Notes: a model not told the origin generated them from the sequence alone. A stretch of DNA of 64,000 nucleotides from Alphaproteobacteria bacterium (GCA_009377375.1 WHUE01000004.1:1-64000), one strand, 5' to 3'; shown: positions 9,153-21,463, numbered from the stretch's first letter. Program-made: numbers and translations.

Positions 9153-11774
9153 CTAGAGCGTGCGCGCGACCTGCTCGACCTCGAAGCACTCGATCACGTC
9201 GCCCGCCTTGATGTCCTGGTAGTTCTCGAAGGCCATGCCGCATTCCATGCCGTCACGCACTTCGCGGACCTCGTCCTTGAAGCGCTTGAGCGTCGCGAGC
9301 TTGCCCTCGTGGATCACCACGTTGTCGCGCAGGAGCCGCACCGACGCGCCGCGCCGGACGATCCCTTCCGTGACCTTGCAGCCGGCGACCTTGCCCGCCT
9401 TGGTGACGTTGAACACCTCCAGGATCTCGGCGTTGCCGAGGAAGGTCTCGCGCGCTTCCGGGGCCAGCATGCCGGACAGCAGGTCGCGCACGTCGTCGGT
9501 CAGATTGTAGATGATCGAGTAGTAGCGGATCTCCACGTTGTCGCGCTTGGCCAGATCGCGCGCCTGGACGTTGGCGCGGACGTTGAAGCCGAACACCAGC
9601 GCGTTGGTCGCCTGGGCCAGGGTGACGTCGGATTCGTTGATGCCGCCGACGCCGGAATGCAGCACCCGCACCTTGACCTCGTCCGTGGCCATCTTTTCCA
9701 GGCTGGTGACGATGGCTTCCGCGGAACCGTGGGTGTCCGTCTTGATGATCAGTGGCAGCTCCGAGACCTCGCCGGCCTGGATCTGCGAGAACATCTGCTC
9801 CAGCGTGCCCCGCGCGCCCAGGGCGCTGCGCTCGGCGCGGCCGCGCCGCTGGCGGAACTCGGTGATCTCTCGCGCGCGACCCTCGGAATCGACGACCGCG
9901 AACTCGTCGCCCGCCATCGGCGCGCCGTTGAGCCCCAGCACCTCCACCGGCACGCTCGGCCCGGCGCTGTCGACATTCTGCCCGGCGTCGTCGACCAGGG
10001 CGCGCACGCGGCCCCATTCGGCGCCGGCGACGACGAGGTCGCCCACCTTCAGCGTGCCGCGCTGCACCAGCATGGTGGCGACCGCGCCCCGGCCGCGCTC
10101 CAGATTGGCCTCGATCACCACGCCCTCTGCCGTGCGGGCCGGATTGGCCTTCAGCTCCAGCACCTCGGACTGCAGCAGGATGGCTTCCTGCAGCTTGTCG
10201 AGGTTGGTCTTCTTGATCGCCGAAACCTCGACGGCGAGGATGTCGCCGCCCAGCTCCTCGACCACCAGCTCGTGCTGAAGCAGCTCCTGGCGGACCCTGG
10301 CCGGGTTCGCGTCGGGCCGGTCGATCTTGTTGATGGCGACGATGATCGGCACGCCCGCGGCCTTGGCGTGGTCGATGGCTTCCACCGTCTGCGGCATGAT
10401 GCCGTCATCGGCGGCAACCACCAGCACGACGATGTCGGTGACATTGGCGCCGCGGGCGCGCATCGCGGTGAAGGCGGCGTGGCCCGGCGTGTCGATGAAG
10501 GTGATCTTGTCGCCCGATTCCAGCCGGACCTGGTAGGCGCCGATATGCTGGGTGATGCCGCCGGCCTCGCCGCCGGCCACGTTGGTGGCGCGCAGCGCGT
10601 CCAGCAGCGACGTCTTGCCGTGATCGACATGGCCCATGACGGTGACGACGGGCGGACGCGGCACCAGCGTCTCGGCCGCGTCGTCGGCGCCCTTCAGGCC
10701 GATCTCGACGTCGGATTCGCTGACCCGCTTGGAGCGGTGGCCGAACTCGGCCACGATCAGCTCGGCGGTGTCCGCGTCGATCGTCTGCGGCAGCGTCACC
10801 ATGACGCCCATCTTCATCAGCGACTTGATGACGTCGACGCCGCGCTCGGCCATGCGGTTGGCCAGCTCCTGCACCGTGATGGTTTCCGGAATGACGACGT
10901 CGCGGATGATCTTCACCGTTTCCTGCGGGCCGCGCATGCTGCGGCGTTCGCGCTCGCGGGCTCGGCGGACGGAGGCGAGGCTGCGCACGCGCTCCTCGTC
11001 GTCCAGCGCCTGGGCGAGCGTCAGCTTGCCGGTGCGGCGGCGGGGTTCCGACCGGCGGACGGTCAGCTTGCGCGCATCGGTCTTGACGCCCTTGGGCGCT
11101 TCCTCGTCTTCCTCGCCCTCTACCCCGCGCTTGGGCTTGGCCGCAGCGGCGGCGGCCTCGGCGATGCCTTCCGGCGTCGCGGCGCGCGCGGCGGCCTGCT
11201 CGGCGGCCTTGCGGGCAACCTCCTCCTCTTCCTTGCGGCGGCGCTCTTCCTCGTCGCGCCGGGCCTGGGCCTCGGCCTCCTCGCGGCGGCGCTCCTCCTC
11301 GAGACGCCTGGCCTCCTCGGCCTCGCGCTGGGCGGCGCGGCGCGCCTCGGCGCCCTGCACGACCCGCTCGGTCACACGGGCGGTCTCGCCGTCGGCGTCG
11401 CGCGCACCCCTGAGGGCGCGGGCGCGGGCCTTGGTTTCTTCGTCCGTCAGGGTGCGCAGCACGGCGCGGCGCGGCGCCTCCTGCGCCGGCTGGGCCTCCG
11501 GAACGGGCGCGGCGGCGGGGGCCTCGTTCTCGACCTCCGGCGCGGGCGCGGCTTCCTTGACCTCGGTCATGGCCCCGCCGGCGCCGGTGCGGAAGGTCCG
11601 CTTGCGGCGCACTTCGACGGCAACGGACTTGGTGCGGCCGTGGCTGAAGCTCTGGCGCACCTGTCCGGCATCGACCGTCTTCTTCAGCTCCAGCCGGCCG
11701 GGGCGTGCCTTCAGCAGCTTCTTCCCGTCGTCCTGGTCGGTGTCGTTCGTCTCGGTCCGGTCCGTCATATCCAC
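9153..11774 (-). CDS. infB: Translation initiation factor IF-2
   Basis: [45 protein letters not shown]; charged N-terminal region. Confidence 0.98.
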   Translation of the reverse strand: MDMTDRTETNDTDQDDGKKLLKARPGRLELKKTVDAGQVRQSFSHGRTKSVAVEVRRKRTFRTGAGGAMTEVKEAAPAPEVENEAPAAAPVPEAQPAQEAPRRAVLRTLTDEETKARARALRGARDADGETARVTERVVQGAEARRAAQREAEEARRLEEERRREEAEAQARRDEEERRRKEEEEVARKAAEQAAARAATPEGIAEAAAAAAKPKRGVEGEEDEEAPKGVKTDARKLTVRRSEPRRRTGKLTLAQALDDEERVRSLASVRRARERERRSMRGPQETVKIIRDVVIPETITVQELANRMAERGVDVIKSLMKMGVMVTLPQTIDADTAELIVAEFGHRSKRVSESDVEIGLKGADDAAETLVPRPPVVTVMGHVDHGKTSLLDALRATNVAGGEAGGITQHIGAYQVRLESGDKITFIDTPGHAAFTAMRARGANVTDIVVLVVAADDGIMPQTVEAIDHAKAAGVPIIVAINKIDRPDANPARVRQELLQHELVVEELGGDILAVEVSAIKKTNLDKLQEAILLQSEVLELKANPARTAEGVVIEANLERGRGAVATMLVQRGTLKVGDLVVAGAEWGRVRALVDDAGQNVDSAGPSVPVEVLGLNGAPMAGDEFAVVDSEGRAREITEFRQRRGRAERSALGARGTLEQMFSQIQAGEVSELPLIIKTDTHGSAEAIVTSLEKMATDEVKVRVLHSGVGGINESDVTLAQATNALVFGFNVRANVQARDLAKRDNVEIRYYSIIYNLTDDVRDLLSGMLAPEARETFLGNAEILEVFNVTKAGKVAGCKVTEGIVRRGASVRLLRDNVVIHEGKLATLKRFKDEVREVRDGMECGMAFENYQDIKAGDVIECFEVEQVARTL

Positions 11775-11799
11775 GCAGTTTCCTTATCGATCCGCCAGG

Positions 11800-12432
11800 T
11801 CAGGCCGTACGAAAGCCGGCAAGCCTGCCCGTCTCGGCCAGCAGCCGGTCGAGCAGCCCGCCCTTCGCGACCGCCGCATGCACCGCCCGATCGCGGCCGA
11901 AAGCGGCGCCCAGCTCATCCGCGGTGAACAGCTCCACCAGCGGCAATCCACGGGCAACGGCCCGCAGCTTCGCGCGCCCGTCCTCCGCCCCGTCGGCAGC
12001 GGCGACAAGCGCGCCTGCGCGCCCGGATTCGACCATGGCGCGGGTCTTCTCGAACCCGGTCACCGCCTCGCCGGCGCGGCGCGCCAGGCCGATCAGGTCG
12101 AGGCAGCGCCGCAGCAGCAGGTCCTCGATCCGGTCGGCCAGATCGTCGGCGACGCGAACAGGCGCACGCGCGGCGCGCGAGAAGACGTTCCTCGCGCACG
12201 CCACTCCGACTATATCGCGCTCGGCGCGCAACCACAATCCGCGGCCCGGAAGCCGCCCTTCTATATCCGGCACCACCGTCCCGTCCGGGGCGACGACGCA
12301 GCGCACGAGCCGGTTACGCGGTGCGCTTTCGCGGGTGACGATGCAGCGGCGCTCGGGACTTTCCGCATCTCCGCGACGGAAAGCGCGCGCGTCGGTCCGC
12401 ACCGCATCTTGCTCGCCGACAGCCATGGTCAT
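11800..12432 (-). CDS. YlxR (DUF448)/L7Ae-like (YlxQ) fused RNA-binding protein
   Basis: ERRCIVTRESAPRNRLVRCVVAPDG...PGRGLWL followed by LIGLARRAGEAVTGFEK; between nusA and infB. Confidence 0.88.
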   Translation of the reverse strand: MTMAVGEQDAVRTDARAFRRGDAESPERRCIVTRESAPRNRLVRCVVAPDGTVVPDIEGRLPGRGLWLRAERDIVGVACARNVFSRAARAPVRVADDLADRIEDLLLRRCLDLIGLARRAGEAVTGFEKTRAMVESGRAGALVAAADGAEDGRAKLRAVARGLPLVELFTADELGAAFGRDRAVHAAVAKGGLLDRLLAETGRLAGFRTA

Positions 12433-12456
12433 CGTCCCGGTGCGGCGCAGGGAGCC

Positions 12457-14049
12457 TCAGGCGCCCCTCGCCGTTTCCTCTTCGGCGCCGCCGTCCTCCG
12501 CCGGCTCCTCGTCGTCGAACCAGTGGGCGCGCGCCGCCATGATGATGGCGTTGGCGTCATCCATGCTCAGCCCGAAGTCGCGCAGCACGCCCTCGTCGCG
12601 GTCGTTCAGCTCGTCGGCGGCGAGATCGGCGAGGTCGTCGCGGGTCTTGATCCCCCCCTCGCCCAGCGCCACCAGCATCGCGCCGGACAGCCCGGCCACG
12701 CCCATCAGGTCGTCGGCGACACCCAGCTCGCGGCGGCGGCGCGTGTATTCCTCTTCCTTCTCGGCGAGGTAGTTATGCGCCCGGGTGCGCAGCTCGCCCG
12801 CCAGATCCTCGTCGAAGCCCTCGATGGACATCAGGTCCTCCATCGGCACGAAGGCGACTTCCTCGACCGACGAGAACCCCTCGGTCACCAGAAGATGGGC
12901 AAGCACGTCGTCCACTTCCAGCGCGTCGATGAACATCTGCGAGCGGGTGCGGAATTCCTCCTGCCGGCGCTCGGATTCCTCTTCCTCGGTCAGGATCACG
13001 ATGTCCCAGCCGGTGAGCTGCGACGCCAGGCGGACGTTCTGGCCGCGCCGGCCGATGGCGAGCGAGAGCTGCTCGTCCGGCACCACGACCTCGATCTTGC
13101 GCGTGTCCTCGTCGAGCACGACCTTGGCCACCTCGGCCGGGGCCAGCCCGTTGACGATGAAGGTCGCCGGGTCGGGCGACCACTGGATGATGTCGATCTT
13201 CTCGCCCTGCAGCTCGCCGACGACCGCCTGCACGCGGGAGCCCCGCATGCCGACGCAGGCGCCCACCGGGTCGATGCTGGAATCGTTGGACAGCACCGCG
13301 ATCTTCGCGCGGCTGCCGGGGTCGCGGGCGACTGCCTTGATCTCGATGATGCCGTCGTAGATTTCGGGCACTTCCTGGGCGAACAGCTTGGCCATGAACT
13401 GCGGATGGGTGCGCGACAGAAAGATCTGCGGGCCGCGCTGCTCCTGGCGCACGTCGTAGATATAGGCGCGCACCCGGTCGCCGGGGCGGAAGTTCTCGCG
13501 CGGGATCACCTCGTCGCGGCGCAGCACGGCCTCGGCGCGGCCCAGGTCCACGGTGACGTTGCCGAACTCCACCCGCTTGACGATGCCGTTGACGATCTCG
13601 GTGACGCGGTCCTTGTACTCGTTGTACTGGCGGGCGCGCTCCGCCTCGCGCACCTTCTGCACGATCACCTGCTTCGCGGTCTGGGCGGCGATGCGGCCGA
13701 AATCGATCGGCGGCAGGGCCTCGGTCAGGAAGTCGCCGATCTGGGCGTCGGGGTTGCGCTTGTGCGCCTCGGCCAGCGTGATCTGCGTGGCGTCGTTCTC
13801 GATCTCGTCGGCGACCTCCAGGAAGCGGGCAAGGTGAATGTCACCGGTCTTGCGGTCGATCTCGGCGCGCACATCGTTTTCGTGGCCGTAGCGGGAGCGG
13901 GCGGCCTTCTGGATCGCCTGCTCCATCGCCTCGATCACTTCTTCCTGGTCGATCCCCTTGTCGCGGGCCACCGACTCGGCCACCTGCAGCAGCTCGATGC
14001 GGTCGTAGCCGGCGCCTTCGATCGTGTCCATATCCACCATGTCCGTCAC
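12457..14049 (-). CDS. nusA: Transcription termination/antitermination protein NusA
   Basis: S1/KH domains: [63 protein letters not shown]. Confidence 0.97.
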   Translation of the reverse strand: MTDMVDMDTIEGAGYDRIELLQVAESVARDKGIDQEEVIEAMEQAIQKAARSRYGHENDVRAEIDRKTGDIHLARFLEVADEIENDATQITLAEAHKRNPDAQIGDFLTEALPPIDFGRIAAQTAKQVIVQKVREAERARQYNEYKDRVTEIVNGIVKRVEFGNVTVDLGRAEAVLRRDEVIPRENFRPGDRVRAYIYDVRQEQRGPQIFLSRTHPQFMAKLFAQEVPEIYDGIIEIKAVARDPGSRAKIAVLSNDSSIDPVGACVGMRGSRVQAVVGELQGEKIDIIQWSPDPATFIVNGLAPAEVAKVVLDEDTRKIEVVVPDEQLSLAIGRRGQNVRLASQLTGWDIVILTEEEESERRQEEFRTRSQMFIDALEVDDVLAHLLVTEGFSSVEEVAFVPMEDLMSIEGFDEDLAGELRTRAHNYLAEKEEEYTRRRRELGVADDLMGVAGLSGAMLVALGEGGIKTRDDLADLAADELNDRDEGVLRDFGLSMDDANAIIMAARAHWFDDEEPAEDGGAEEETARGA

Positions 14050-14561
14050 CCTAATCCGTTCTGTTCTTCCTGCGCCGCGGCGAGCAGCTCGTCATTGAGG
14101 ACCAGCGACGCCTGGCGAATGTCCCCGATGGGCAGCGCGACCGCCTCGTCGTCGCAGTCCAGCACCACCTGTTCGTTCTCCACCCCGCGCAGCCGCCCGC
14201 GGAACCGGCGGCGCCCGTTCACCGCGATCGCGGTTTCGACCTTCGCCTCGAAGCCGGCGAAGCGTTCGTAGTCGGCAAGACGCACCAGCGGGCGGTCGAT
14301 GCCCGGCGAGGACACCTCGAGATCGTATTCCCCCGCGACCGGGTCGGCGACGTCGAGGATGGGCGAGATCAGCCGGCTGATCGCGGCGCAGTCATCGACC
14401 GTCACCCGCCGGCGGTCCTTGCGTTCCGCCATGATCTGCAGCCGCGGGCGGCTCTCGCCGAAGACGCGGACCCGCACCAGGTCGTATCCCGCCGCATCGA
14501 TGGCTGGCTCGATCAGGCGCTCGATCTCGGCTGTCGGGTTCCGCGTCATCCTGCCCGTCAA
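14046..14561 (-). CDS. rimP: Ribosome maturation factor RimP
   Basis: IERLIEPAIDAAGYDLVRVRVFGE...YDLEVSSPGIDRPL. Confidence 0.93.
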   Translation of the reverse strand: MTGRMTRNPTAEIERLIEPAIDAAGYDLVRVRVFGESRPRLQIMAERKDRRRVTVDDCAAISRLISPILDVADPVAGEYDLEVSSPGIDRPLVRLADYERFAGFEAKVETAIAVNGRRRFRGRLRGVENEQVVLDCDDEAVALPIGDIRQASLVLNDELLAAAQEEQNGLG

Positions 14562-14616
14562 TCCGCATCCAGTGTTTCCATGTTCCCCTGGTTCCGGGCA
14601 CGCACCAAAAGCGTAT

Positions 14617-14640
14617 AAAAAAAGTGGGCCGCAGGCCCAC
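14617..14640 (-). terminator. Rho-independent terminator downstream of trmB
   Basis: Minus strand GTGGGCC-TGC-GGCCCAC-TTTTTTT: perfect 7-bp GC stem, 3-nt loop, 7-nt U-run. Confidence 0.9.
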
Positions 14641-14672
14641 CCCCGGTAAGCGGCTTATAATCGCCATCCAAA

Positions 14673-14687
14673 GGAATGTCCCCCTAA
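14673..14687 (+). repeat. REP-like 15-mer, copy 1
   Basis: ggaatgtccccctaa, exact reverse complement of 17441..17455. Confidence 0.7.
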
Positions 14688-14711
14688 AATATCGCTATTT
14701 CGCCGCCCGCA

Positions 14712-15500
14712 TCAAGAGCTTTGGCACAGGGTGCGGGGCCGGCGCACAAATGTCAGGAAGGCGGGAACGCGGCCCGCCCCGCCCGCCTTCTCCTCGTAGC
14801 GCGTTCCGGGCCAGCCCGCCGGCCGCGCCCGCCAGTCCCCCGGCCGGCGCGCCGTCCACTCGAAAGCGCCGTGCGCCAGCACGTGGCGCAGGATCCATCC
14901 CTTGTAGCCGGGATCGTCGGTCGCGATGCGCAGCTCGGCGCCGTCGGCGAGCGCGCGGGCCAAACGATCCACCGTGTCCGGCCCGACGACGCGCCGCTTG
15001 TGATGGCGCGTCTTCGGCCACGGGTCGGGAAACAGCACGAAGGCGCGGCCCAGCGTTTCCGGCCCGAGTGCCGCCAGCAGCAGCCGCGCGTCGTCATGCA
15101 GGATGCGCACGTTTTCCAGGCCTTCGGCGGCGATCTCCGCCAGCAGGCGGGCGACGCCGTTGATAAAGGGCTCGCAGCCGATCAGCCCGACATCGGGTCG
15201 GGCCCGCGCCTGGGCCGCCAGATGCTCGCCGGCGCCGAAGCCGATCTCGAGCCACACCTCGGAAACGCGGGGGCCGAAGAGCGGCCGGGGATCGAACGGC
15301 GCGCAGAGGGCGTCGCCGTCGATCCCGATCCGCGGCAGCAGGGTGTCCAGCAGGGCCTTCTGGCCCGCCCGGAGCGGCCGGCCCATGCGGCGGCCGTAGA
15401 GAACCCGCCTCGCGGCGGGCTCCGGGCCGTTAGGCACCGGCAGGGCCCGCCTCAGGAAAACGCCGACTTCAGCGCGTCGGCGATGTCGGTCTTCTCCCAC
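14712..15500 (-). CDS. trmB: tRNA (guanine-N7-)-methyltransferase
   Basis: [17 protein letters not shown]...[18 protein letters not shown]; start may be internal to the ORF. Confidence 0.95.
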   Translation of the reverse strand: MGEDRHRRRAEVGVFLRRALPVPNGPEPAARRVLYGRRMGRPLRAGQKALLDTLLPRIGIDGDALCAPFDPRPLFGPRVSEVWLEIGFGAGEHLAAQARARPDVGLIGCEPFINGVARLLAEIAAEGLENVRILHDDARLLLAALGPETLGRAFVLFPDPWPKTRHHKRRVVGPDTVDRLARALADGAELRIATDDPGYKGWILRHVLAHGAFEWTARRPGDWRARPAGWPGTRYEEKAGGAGRVPAFLTFVRRPRTLCQSS

Positions 15501-16615
15501 GAGAACCCGCCGTCGGAGTCCGGCTGGCGGCCGAAATGGCCGTAGGCGGAGGTGCGGGCGTAGATCGGCCGGTTGAGCTTCAGATGCTCACGAATGCCGC
15601 GCGGCGACAGGTTGACGATCTGCTGGATCACCTCGGACAGCTTCGCCTCGTCCACCTTGCCGGTGCCCATGGTGTTCACATAGACCGACAGCGGCTTGGC
15701 GACGCCGATGGCGTAGGAAACCTGGAGGACGCATTTGTCGGCCAACCCCGCGGCGACCACGTTCTTGGCGACGTAGCGCGCGGCATAGGCGGCCGAGCGG
15801 TCGACCTTGGACGGGTCCTTGCCGGAGAACGCGCCGCCGCCATGCGGCGACGAGCCGCCATAGGTGTCGACGATGATCTTGCGGCCGGTCAGCCCGCAAT
15901 CGCCGTCGGGCCCGCCGATGACGAAGCGGCCGGTCGGGTTGACGTAGAATTCCTCCTCCGGGCACATCCAGCCGTCCGGCAGCACGTTGACCACGTGCGG
16001 GCGCACGATCTCGCGGATCTGCTCCTGCGTCAGGTCCTCGTGATGCTGGGTGGAGACGACCACCGAGGTGGCGCACACCGGCCTGTCGTTCTCGTATTGC
16101 AGCGTGACCTGACTCTTGGAGTCGGGGCCCAGCCCGGGCTCGGCGCCGGAATGACGGGCCTCGGCGAGCGATTTCAGGATCGCGTGGGAATAATGGATAG
16201 GGGCGGGCATCAGAACGTCGGTTTCCGTGCAGGCGTAGCCGAACATGATGCCCTGGTCGCCCGCGCCTTCGTCCTTGTTGCCGCTGGAATCGACGCCCAT
16301 TGCGATGTCGGCCGACTGGCGGTGCAGGTAGATGTTCACCTCGGCGTTCTTCCAGTGAAAGCCGTCCTGCTCGTAGCCGATCTCCTTCACGCAGTGCCGG
16401 GCCATCTCCTCGATCTGCTCATGGGTCACCGAATCCGGTCCCCGCACCTCGCCGGCCAGCACGATCCGGTTGGTGGTGCACAGCGTTTCGCAGGCGACGC
16501 GCGACATCGGATCGGCGGTCAGATAGGCGTCCACCACGGCATCCGAAATCCGGTCGCTGACCTTGTCCGGGTGCCCTTCGGAGACGGATTCGCTGGTGAA
16601 AAGATAATTTCCCAT
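15452..16615 (-). CDS. metK: S-adenosylmethionine synthetase
   Basis: [32 protein letters not shown]...[13 protein letters not shown]...[27 protein letters not shown]. Confidence 0.98.
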   Translation of the reverse strand: MGNYLFTSESVSEGHPDKVSDRISDAVVDAYLTADPMSRVACETLCTTNRIVLAGEVRGPDSVTHEQIEEMARHCVKEIGYEQDGFHWKNAEVNIYLHRQSADIAMGVDSSGNKDEGAGDQGIMFGYACTETDVLMPAPIHYSHAILKSLAEARHSGAEPGLGPDSKSQVTLQYENDRPVCATSVVVSTQHHEDLTQEQIREIVRPHVVNVLPDGWMCPEEEFYVNPTGRFVIGGPDGDCGLTGRKIIVDTYGGSSPHGGGAFSGKDPSKVDRSAAYAARYVAKNVVAAGLADKCVLQVSYAIGVAKPLSVYVNTMGTGKVDEAKLSEVIQQIVNLSPRGIREHLKLNRPIYARTSAYGHFGRQPDSDGGFSWEKTDIADALKSAFS

Positions 16616-16645
16616 GGGCACGATAGAGTTCTCCCGTCTTGTTAG

Positions 16646-16685
16646 AAAAAGTCCGGACGCATCGTGTGCAGGCACGAGACGATGC
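16646..16685 (-). other. metK 5'-leader hairpin plus U-run
   Basis: Minus strand GCATCGT-ctc-GTGC-ct-GCAC-ACGATGC then gtccggac-TTTTT, upstream of the metK start. Confidence 0.4.
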
Positions 16686-16838
16686 TGTGACTGGCGCGAA
16701 CGGAACGCGGCGCGACCGGCCGCCGGCGCGTTTATCGGGTCTACGCGGGGGGCCAGTCAAGGGGATTCCGCCCGGAAATCCGCCGGGGCGGAGCCCACCC
16801 GGCGCGTGGGACGAGCCCGGGCGCGGGGTGGGACGGGG

Positions 16839-17285
16839 TCAGCCGGACGCGTTCGCGACGGCTTTTGTCAGCTCGAAAATCCGCTTGCGAACCTTCGGGT
16901 CGGTGATGCGGTAGTACGCGCGGACCAGTTCCAGGGTTTCGCGTTTCGCCAGCGGATCGTGCTCGAATTCCGCCGGTTCGTCCGACAGCCCGCTGGTGGA
17001 AGCCGCCGCCTCGCTGCCCATCTCCTCGAAGAAAAACGAGACCGGCACGTCGAGGATATGGCTGATTTCATGCAGCCTGCTGGCGCCGATGCGATTGGCG
17101 CCGCGTTCGTATTTCTGCACCTGCTGGAAGGTCAGCCCCAGCGCCTCGCCCAGCTTTTCCTGGCTCATCCCCAGAAGGGTGCGCCGCATGCGGACGCGGC
17201 TGCCGACGTGAATGTCGACGGGGTGCGGTCCGCCGCCGCGGCCGCGGCGTCCGCGACGAGCCGGCTGCTCCGGTACTTCATCCAT
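16839..17285 (-). CDS. XRE-family helix-turn-helix transcriptional regulator
   Basis: VGSRVRMRRTLLGMSQEKLGEALGLTFQQVQKYERGANRIGASRLHEISHILDVPVSFFFE. Confidence 0.92.
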   Translation of the reverse strand: MDEVPEQPARRGRRGRGGGPHPVDIHVGSRVRMRRTLLGMSQEKLGEALGLTFQQVQKYERGANRIGASRLHEISHILDVPVSFFFEEMGSEAAASTSGLSDEPAEFEHDPLAKRETLELVRAYYRITDPKVRKRIFELTKAVANASG

Positions 17286-17342
17286 AAGACGGTTCGCTCT
17301 TATTGTTCATGGCACCGAAATGTTTTGTTGTCAACAGTTGGT

Positions 17343-17356
17343 TCACAATCTTGTGA
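17343..17356. promoter_or_regulatory. Inverted repeat upstream of xre regulator
   Basis: TCACAA-TC-TTGTGA perfect 6+6 inverted repeat in an AT-rich intergenic region. Confidence 0.4.
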
Positions 17357-17440
17357 CCAGACGCTTCCGTATGTCATAACTGCTTAACGATAACAATACA
17401 ATCGCATGTTGATAGAATCTCGCGATTTCTCCCAGTGACA

Positions 17441-17455
17441 TTAGGGGGACATTCC
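17441..17455 (-). repeat. REP-like 15-mer, copy 2 (inverted relative to copy 1)
   Basis: ttagggggacattcc; overlaps the lnt stop (encodes ...MSP*). Confidence 0.7.
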
Positions 17456-18997
17456 CGTCGCGCGATGCCGCGAGCGGAGGAGCGGACCGGCCGCGACGGT
17501 CGCCAGGAGCAGCCCGGCCAGCACAAGCCAGCCGGCGCGGGCGAACAGGGTGAGCCCTTCGAGCGCCCGGGGCAGCGGCGCATCCATGACGCCGCGGACC
17601 CCCAGCCCGAGGCGGTGGCGCACCCGCCCGTAGCCGTCGATCACCGCCGATATGCCGGTGTTCGCCGCACGCACCAGCGGCAGTCCTTCCTCGACCGCGC
17701 GCATCCGGGCCGCCGCCAGATGCTGGCGCGGCCCGGCGCTGTCGCCGAACCAGGCGTCGTTGGTGACGTTGAGCAGCCACCGCGGCCGCGATCCCGGCGC
17801 GGTTACCGCGCCGGGAAAAATGGCCTCGTAGCAGATCAGCGCGCCGAATGGCGGCAGCCCGTCCAGCGCGATGGTCCGCAGCCCCGGACCGGCGTTGAAA
17901 TCGCCGCGGCCTTCGGTGAGCTTGCCGAACGGCAGGATTCCGCGCAGCGGCACGTATTCGCCGAACGGCACCAGATGCGCCTTGTCGTAGGCGGCGACCA
18001 CGCGGGCCTGCGCGTCGATGGCGAGCACGCTGTTCCATGCCCCCGCCGTCCCCGGCGGGCCGGTGCGCACCGAGCCGGCGAGCAGCAGCCCGCCCTCCGG
18101 CACGACGGAGGCCGCCGCGGCGCGATGCCGGGCATCCGAATCGAGCGCGAACGGCACCGCGGTCTCCGGCCAGATGACATGCGTCGCGCCGCCGCCATGG
18201 AGGCCGGAGAGGGCGAGATAGGTCGCCAGATGCGCCTCGCGCAGCGCGGGCTGCCATTTCAGCCGCTGCGGGATATTGCCCTGGACGATGCGCAGCCGCA
18301 CGCCGGGCACGGTTTCGTCCGCCGCGCCGGCGAGGCGCAGCGCGCCGCCCCCCCACCCCGCCGCGAGCAGCGCCACGGCAACCAGGGCCGGCGAGGCGCG
18401 CAGCGCCACCGGTCCACCCCCCGCCAGCGCCGCCGGCGCCGCCGCCGCGAAGACCGTGACGAGGCTGAGCCCGAAGACGCCGATCCACGCCGCGGGCTGG
18501 ATCATCGCATCGGAAAAGGCCCAGACCGAGCCCAGCGGATTCCATGGCAGGCCGGTGAACAGCACGCCGCGCAGCCATTCGCCGGCGGTCCAGGCCCCGG
18601 CCAGCATCAGCAGCCGCCCCCAGCCCGGACCGGCCAGCCGGTGCGCGCAGAGCGCGGCGACGCCCGGGAACAGCGCCAGATAGGCGGACAGGGACACGAC
18701 CGCGAACGGGGCCAGCGCGCCATAGCGCTCCGCCTCGACCATGAAGGCCTCGGCGACCCAGTACATGCCGGTGCAGAAATAGGCGAAGCCGAACCACCAC
18801 CCGGCGGCGAAGGCGGCGCGGCCGCGCGGGGCGGCCTCGATCAGCCAGACCAGCCCGACGAAGGAAACCGGAAGCAGGAAGACCGCATGCACCGGCGGCA
18901 GCGCGGCGGCCGCGAGGGCGCCGAGCAGCAGCGCCGCCGCGATGCGGCGGAAGCGGCCCCACGACGCGGCGGCGGCGCGCGCCCGCGCCAGAATCAT
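17441..18997 (-). CDS. lnt: Apolipoprotein N-acyltransferase
   Basis: RLRIVQGNIPQRLKWQP...THVIWPETAVPF...YDKAHLVPFGEYVPLR...LICYEAIFPG...LLNVTNDAWFGDSAGP. Confidence 0.95.
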   Translation of the reverse strand: MILARARAAAASWGRFRRIAAALLLGALAAAALPPVHAVFLLPVSFVGLVWLIEAAPRGRAAFAAGWWFGFAYFCTGMYWVAEAFMVEAERYGALAPFAVVSLSAYLALFPGVAALCAHRLAGPGWGRLLMLAGAWTAGEWLRGVLFTGLPWNPLGSVWAFSDAMIQPAAWIGVFGLSLVTVFAAAAPAALAGGGPVALRASPALVAVALLAAGWGGGALRLAGAADETVPGVRLRIVQGNIPQRLKWQPALREAHLATYLALSGLHGGGATHVIWPETAVPFALDSDARHRAAAASVVPEGGLLLAGSVRTGPPGTAGAWNSVLAIDAQARVVAAYDKAHLVPFGEYVPLRGILPFGKLTEGRGDFNAGPGLRTIALDGLPPFGALICYEAIFPGAVTAPGSRPRWLLNVTNDAWFGDSAGPRQHLAAARMRAVEEGLPLVRAANTGISAVIDGYGRVRHRLGLGVRGVMDAPLPRALEGLTLFARAGWLVLAGLLLATVAAGPLLRSRHRATGMSP

Positions 18998-19920
18998 TCG
19001 CCGCCGGCCCTGGCCGGAAGGTTGGAGATGCGCATGCGGCGGATACGGCGGGGATCGGCGTCGCGGATTTCGAACTCGACCCCGGAGGAATGGCGGATGA
19101 TTTCGCCTTTCACCGGCACGCGCCCCGCCAGGTAGGCGACGAGCCCGCCCAGCGTATCGATATCCTCCTCGCGCTCGTCGGGGGTCAGGATGGCCCCGGC
19201 CCACTCCTCGAACTCGTTCAGCTCGACCCGCGCATCGGCGTCGAGCGCGCCGTCGGGGCGCGGCGTCATGACCGGCGCCTCGTCGTCGTCGTGCTCGTCC
19301 TCGATCTCGCCGATGATCTCCTCGACCAGATCCTCGATGGTGACCAGCCCGTCCACGCCGCCGAATTCGTCCACCACCAGCGCCATGTGCATGCGGTTGA
19401 CGCGCATCTGCAGCAGCAGCTCCAGGATCGGCATGGACGGCGCGACGAACAGCACCTTGCGCACGAGGTCGGTCAGCTTGACGCTGCCAGAGCGGTCGCG
19501 CGCCCAGGCCGCCAGCACGTCCTTGATGTGGATCATGCCGGCCACGTCGTCGAGCGTGCCGCGATAGACCGGAATGCGCGAATGCGCCTCCGCACTCATC
19601 GTCCTGACCAGGTCGTCGAGCGAGGTTTCGGCGTCGAGCGCGACGATGTCGGCGCGCGGCACCATCACGTCATAGGCGGTGAGGACATGCAGGTTGAGGA
19701 TGTTGCGCAGCAGCATGAGCTCGTCGGCGGAGGCCGGCAGGTGGCCGGGGTCTTCCTGCTGGATGAGCTCCTCGAGGGATTCGCGCAGCCCCGCCCCGTT
19801 GCGATGGCCGAAGAGGCGGCGGACCAGGTTGCGCAGCGACCCGCCGGACGAAGCGCCGGACGGCGAATCTTCAGGGTCTGGTTCCGCCGGGGCGGGCGGT
19901 TTCTGCGGCATCGCGTTCAT
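18994..19920 (-). CDS. corC: Hemolysin/CorC-family CBS-domain protein
   Basis: VMVPRADIVALDAETSLDDLVRTMSAEAHSRIPVYRGTLDDVAGMIHIKDVL...VVDEFGGVDGLVTIEDLVEEIIGEIEDEHD. Confidence 0.93.
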   Translation of the reverse strand: MNAMPQKPPAPAEPDPEDSPSGASSGGSLRNLVRRLFGHRNGAGLRESLEELIQQEDPGHLPASADELMLLRNILNLHVLTAYDVMVPRADIVALDAETSLDDLVRTMSAEAHSRIPVYRGTLDDVAGMIHIKDVLAAWARDRSGSVKLTDLVRKVLFVAPSMPILELLLQMRVNRMHMALVVDEFGGVDGLVTIEDLVEEIIGEIEDEHDDDEAPVMTPRPDGALDADARVELNEFEEWAGAILTPDEREEDIDTLGGLVAYLAGRVPVKGEIIRHSSGVEFEIRDADPRRIRRMRISNLPARAGGE

Positions 19921-20416
19921 AGGCTCCGGGAAGCATGATCCGCCGCGTACGGGTTTTCAATACCGATCTGCGCCAGCGCGCGCGCCTCCGCCCCCTCCAT
20001 CGCCTCGGCCTCGGCGTCGGTTTCGTGATCGAACCCCAGCAGATGGAGCACGCCGTGCGCGATCAGGTGGCAGAGATGCGCTTCCGCCGTCTTGCCGTCG
20101 CGCGCGGCTTCGGCCAGCGTCGTCTCCAGCGCCACGGCGACGTCGCCCAGCATCACCGGCGCATCGGGCGCGCCCGGCCCGTTGCCGGCGGGAAAGGCGA
20201 GCACGTTGGTGGACTCGTCGCGCCGGCGCCAGTCGCGGTTGAGGCCCCGCACGAAATCGTCGTCGGCCAGCGCGATGCTGATCTCGACCGCCCTCGGGGC
20301 ATCCGCGGCGGCCAGCGCGGCGCGTGCGGCGCGGCGGCAGGCCGCGGCGGGGCCGGGCAGCGCCGCGCGCCAGCCGGGCGCCGTCACCGAAACCGAAATC
20401 ACCGTGCGCGGGCGGG

Positions 20417-20420
<4 letters not shown>
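19917..20420 (-). CDS. ybeY: Endoribonuclease YbeY
   Basis: LNRDWRRRDESTNVLAFP...HLIAHGVLHLLGFDHETDAEAEAME. Confidence 0.95.

Positions 20421-21459
<1,039 letters not shown>

Positions 21460-21463
<4 letters not shown>

Noticed and set aside
9063-14271. Long plus-strand ORFs of 954 and 1211 aa (9063..11927, 10636..14271)
   Set aside because: Shadow ORFs opposite infB, ylxR and nusA
16616-16838. Known SAM-II or SAM/SAH riboswitch for metK
   Set aside because: Leader is structured but I could not match a known consensus by eye; kept only as an open question
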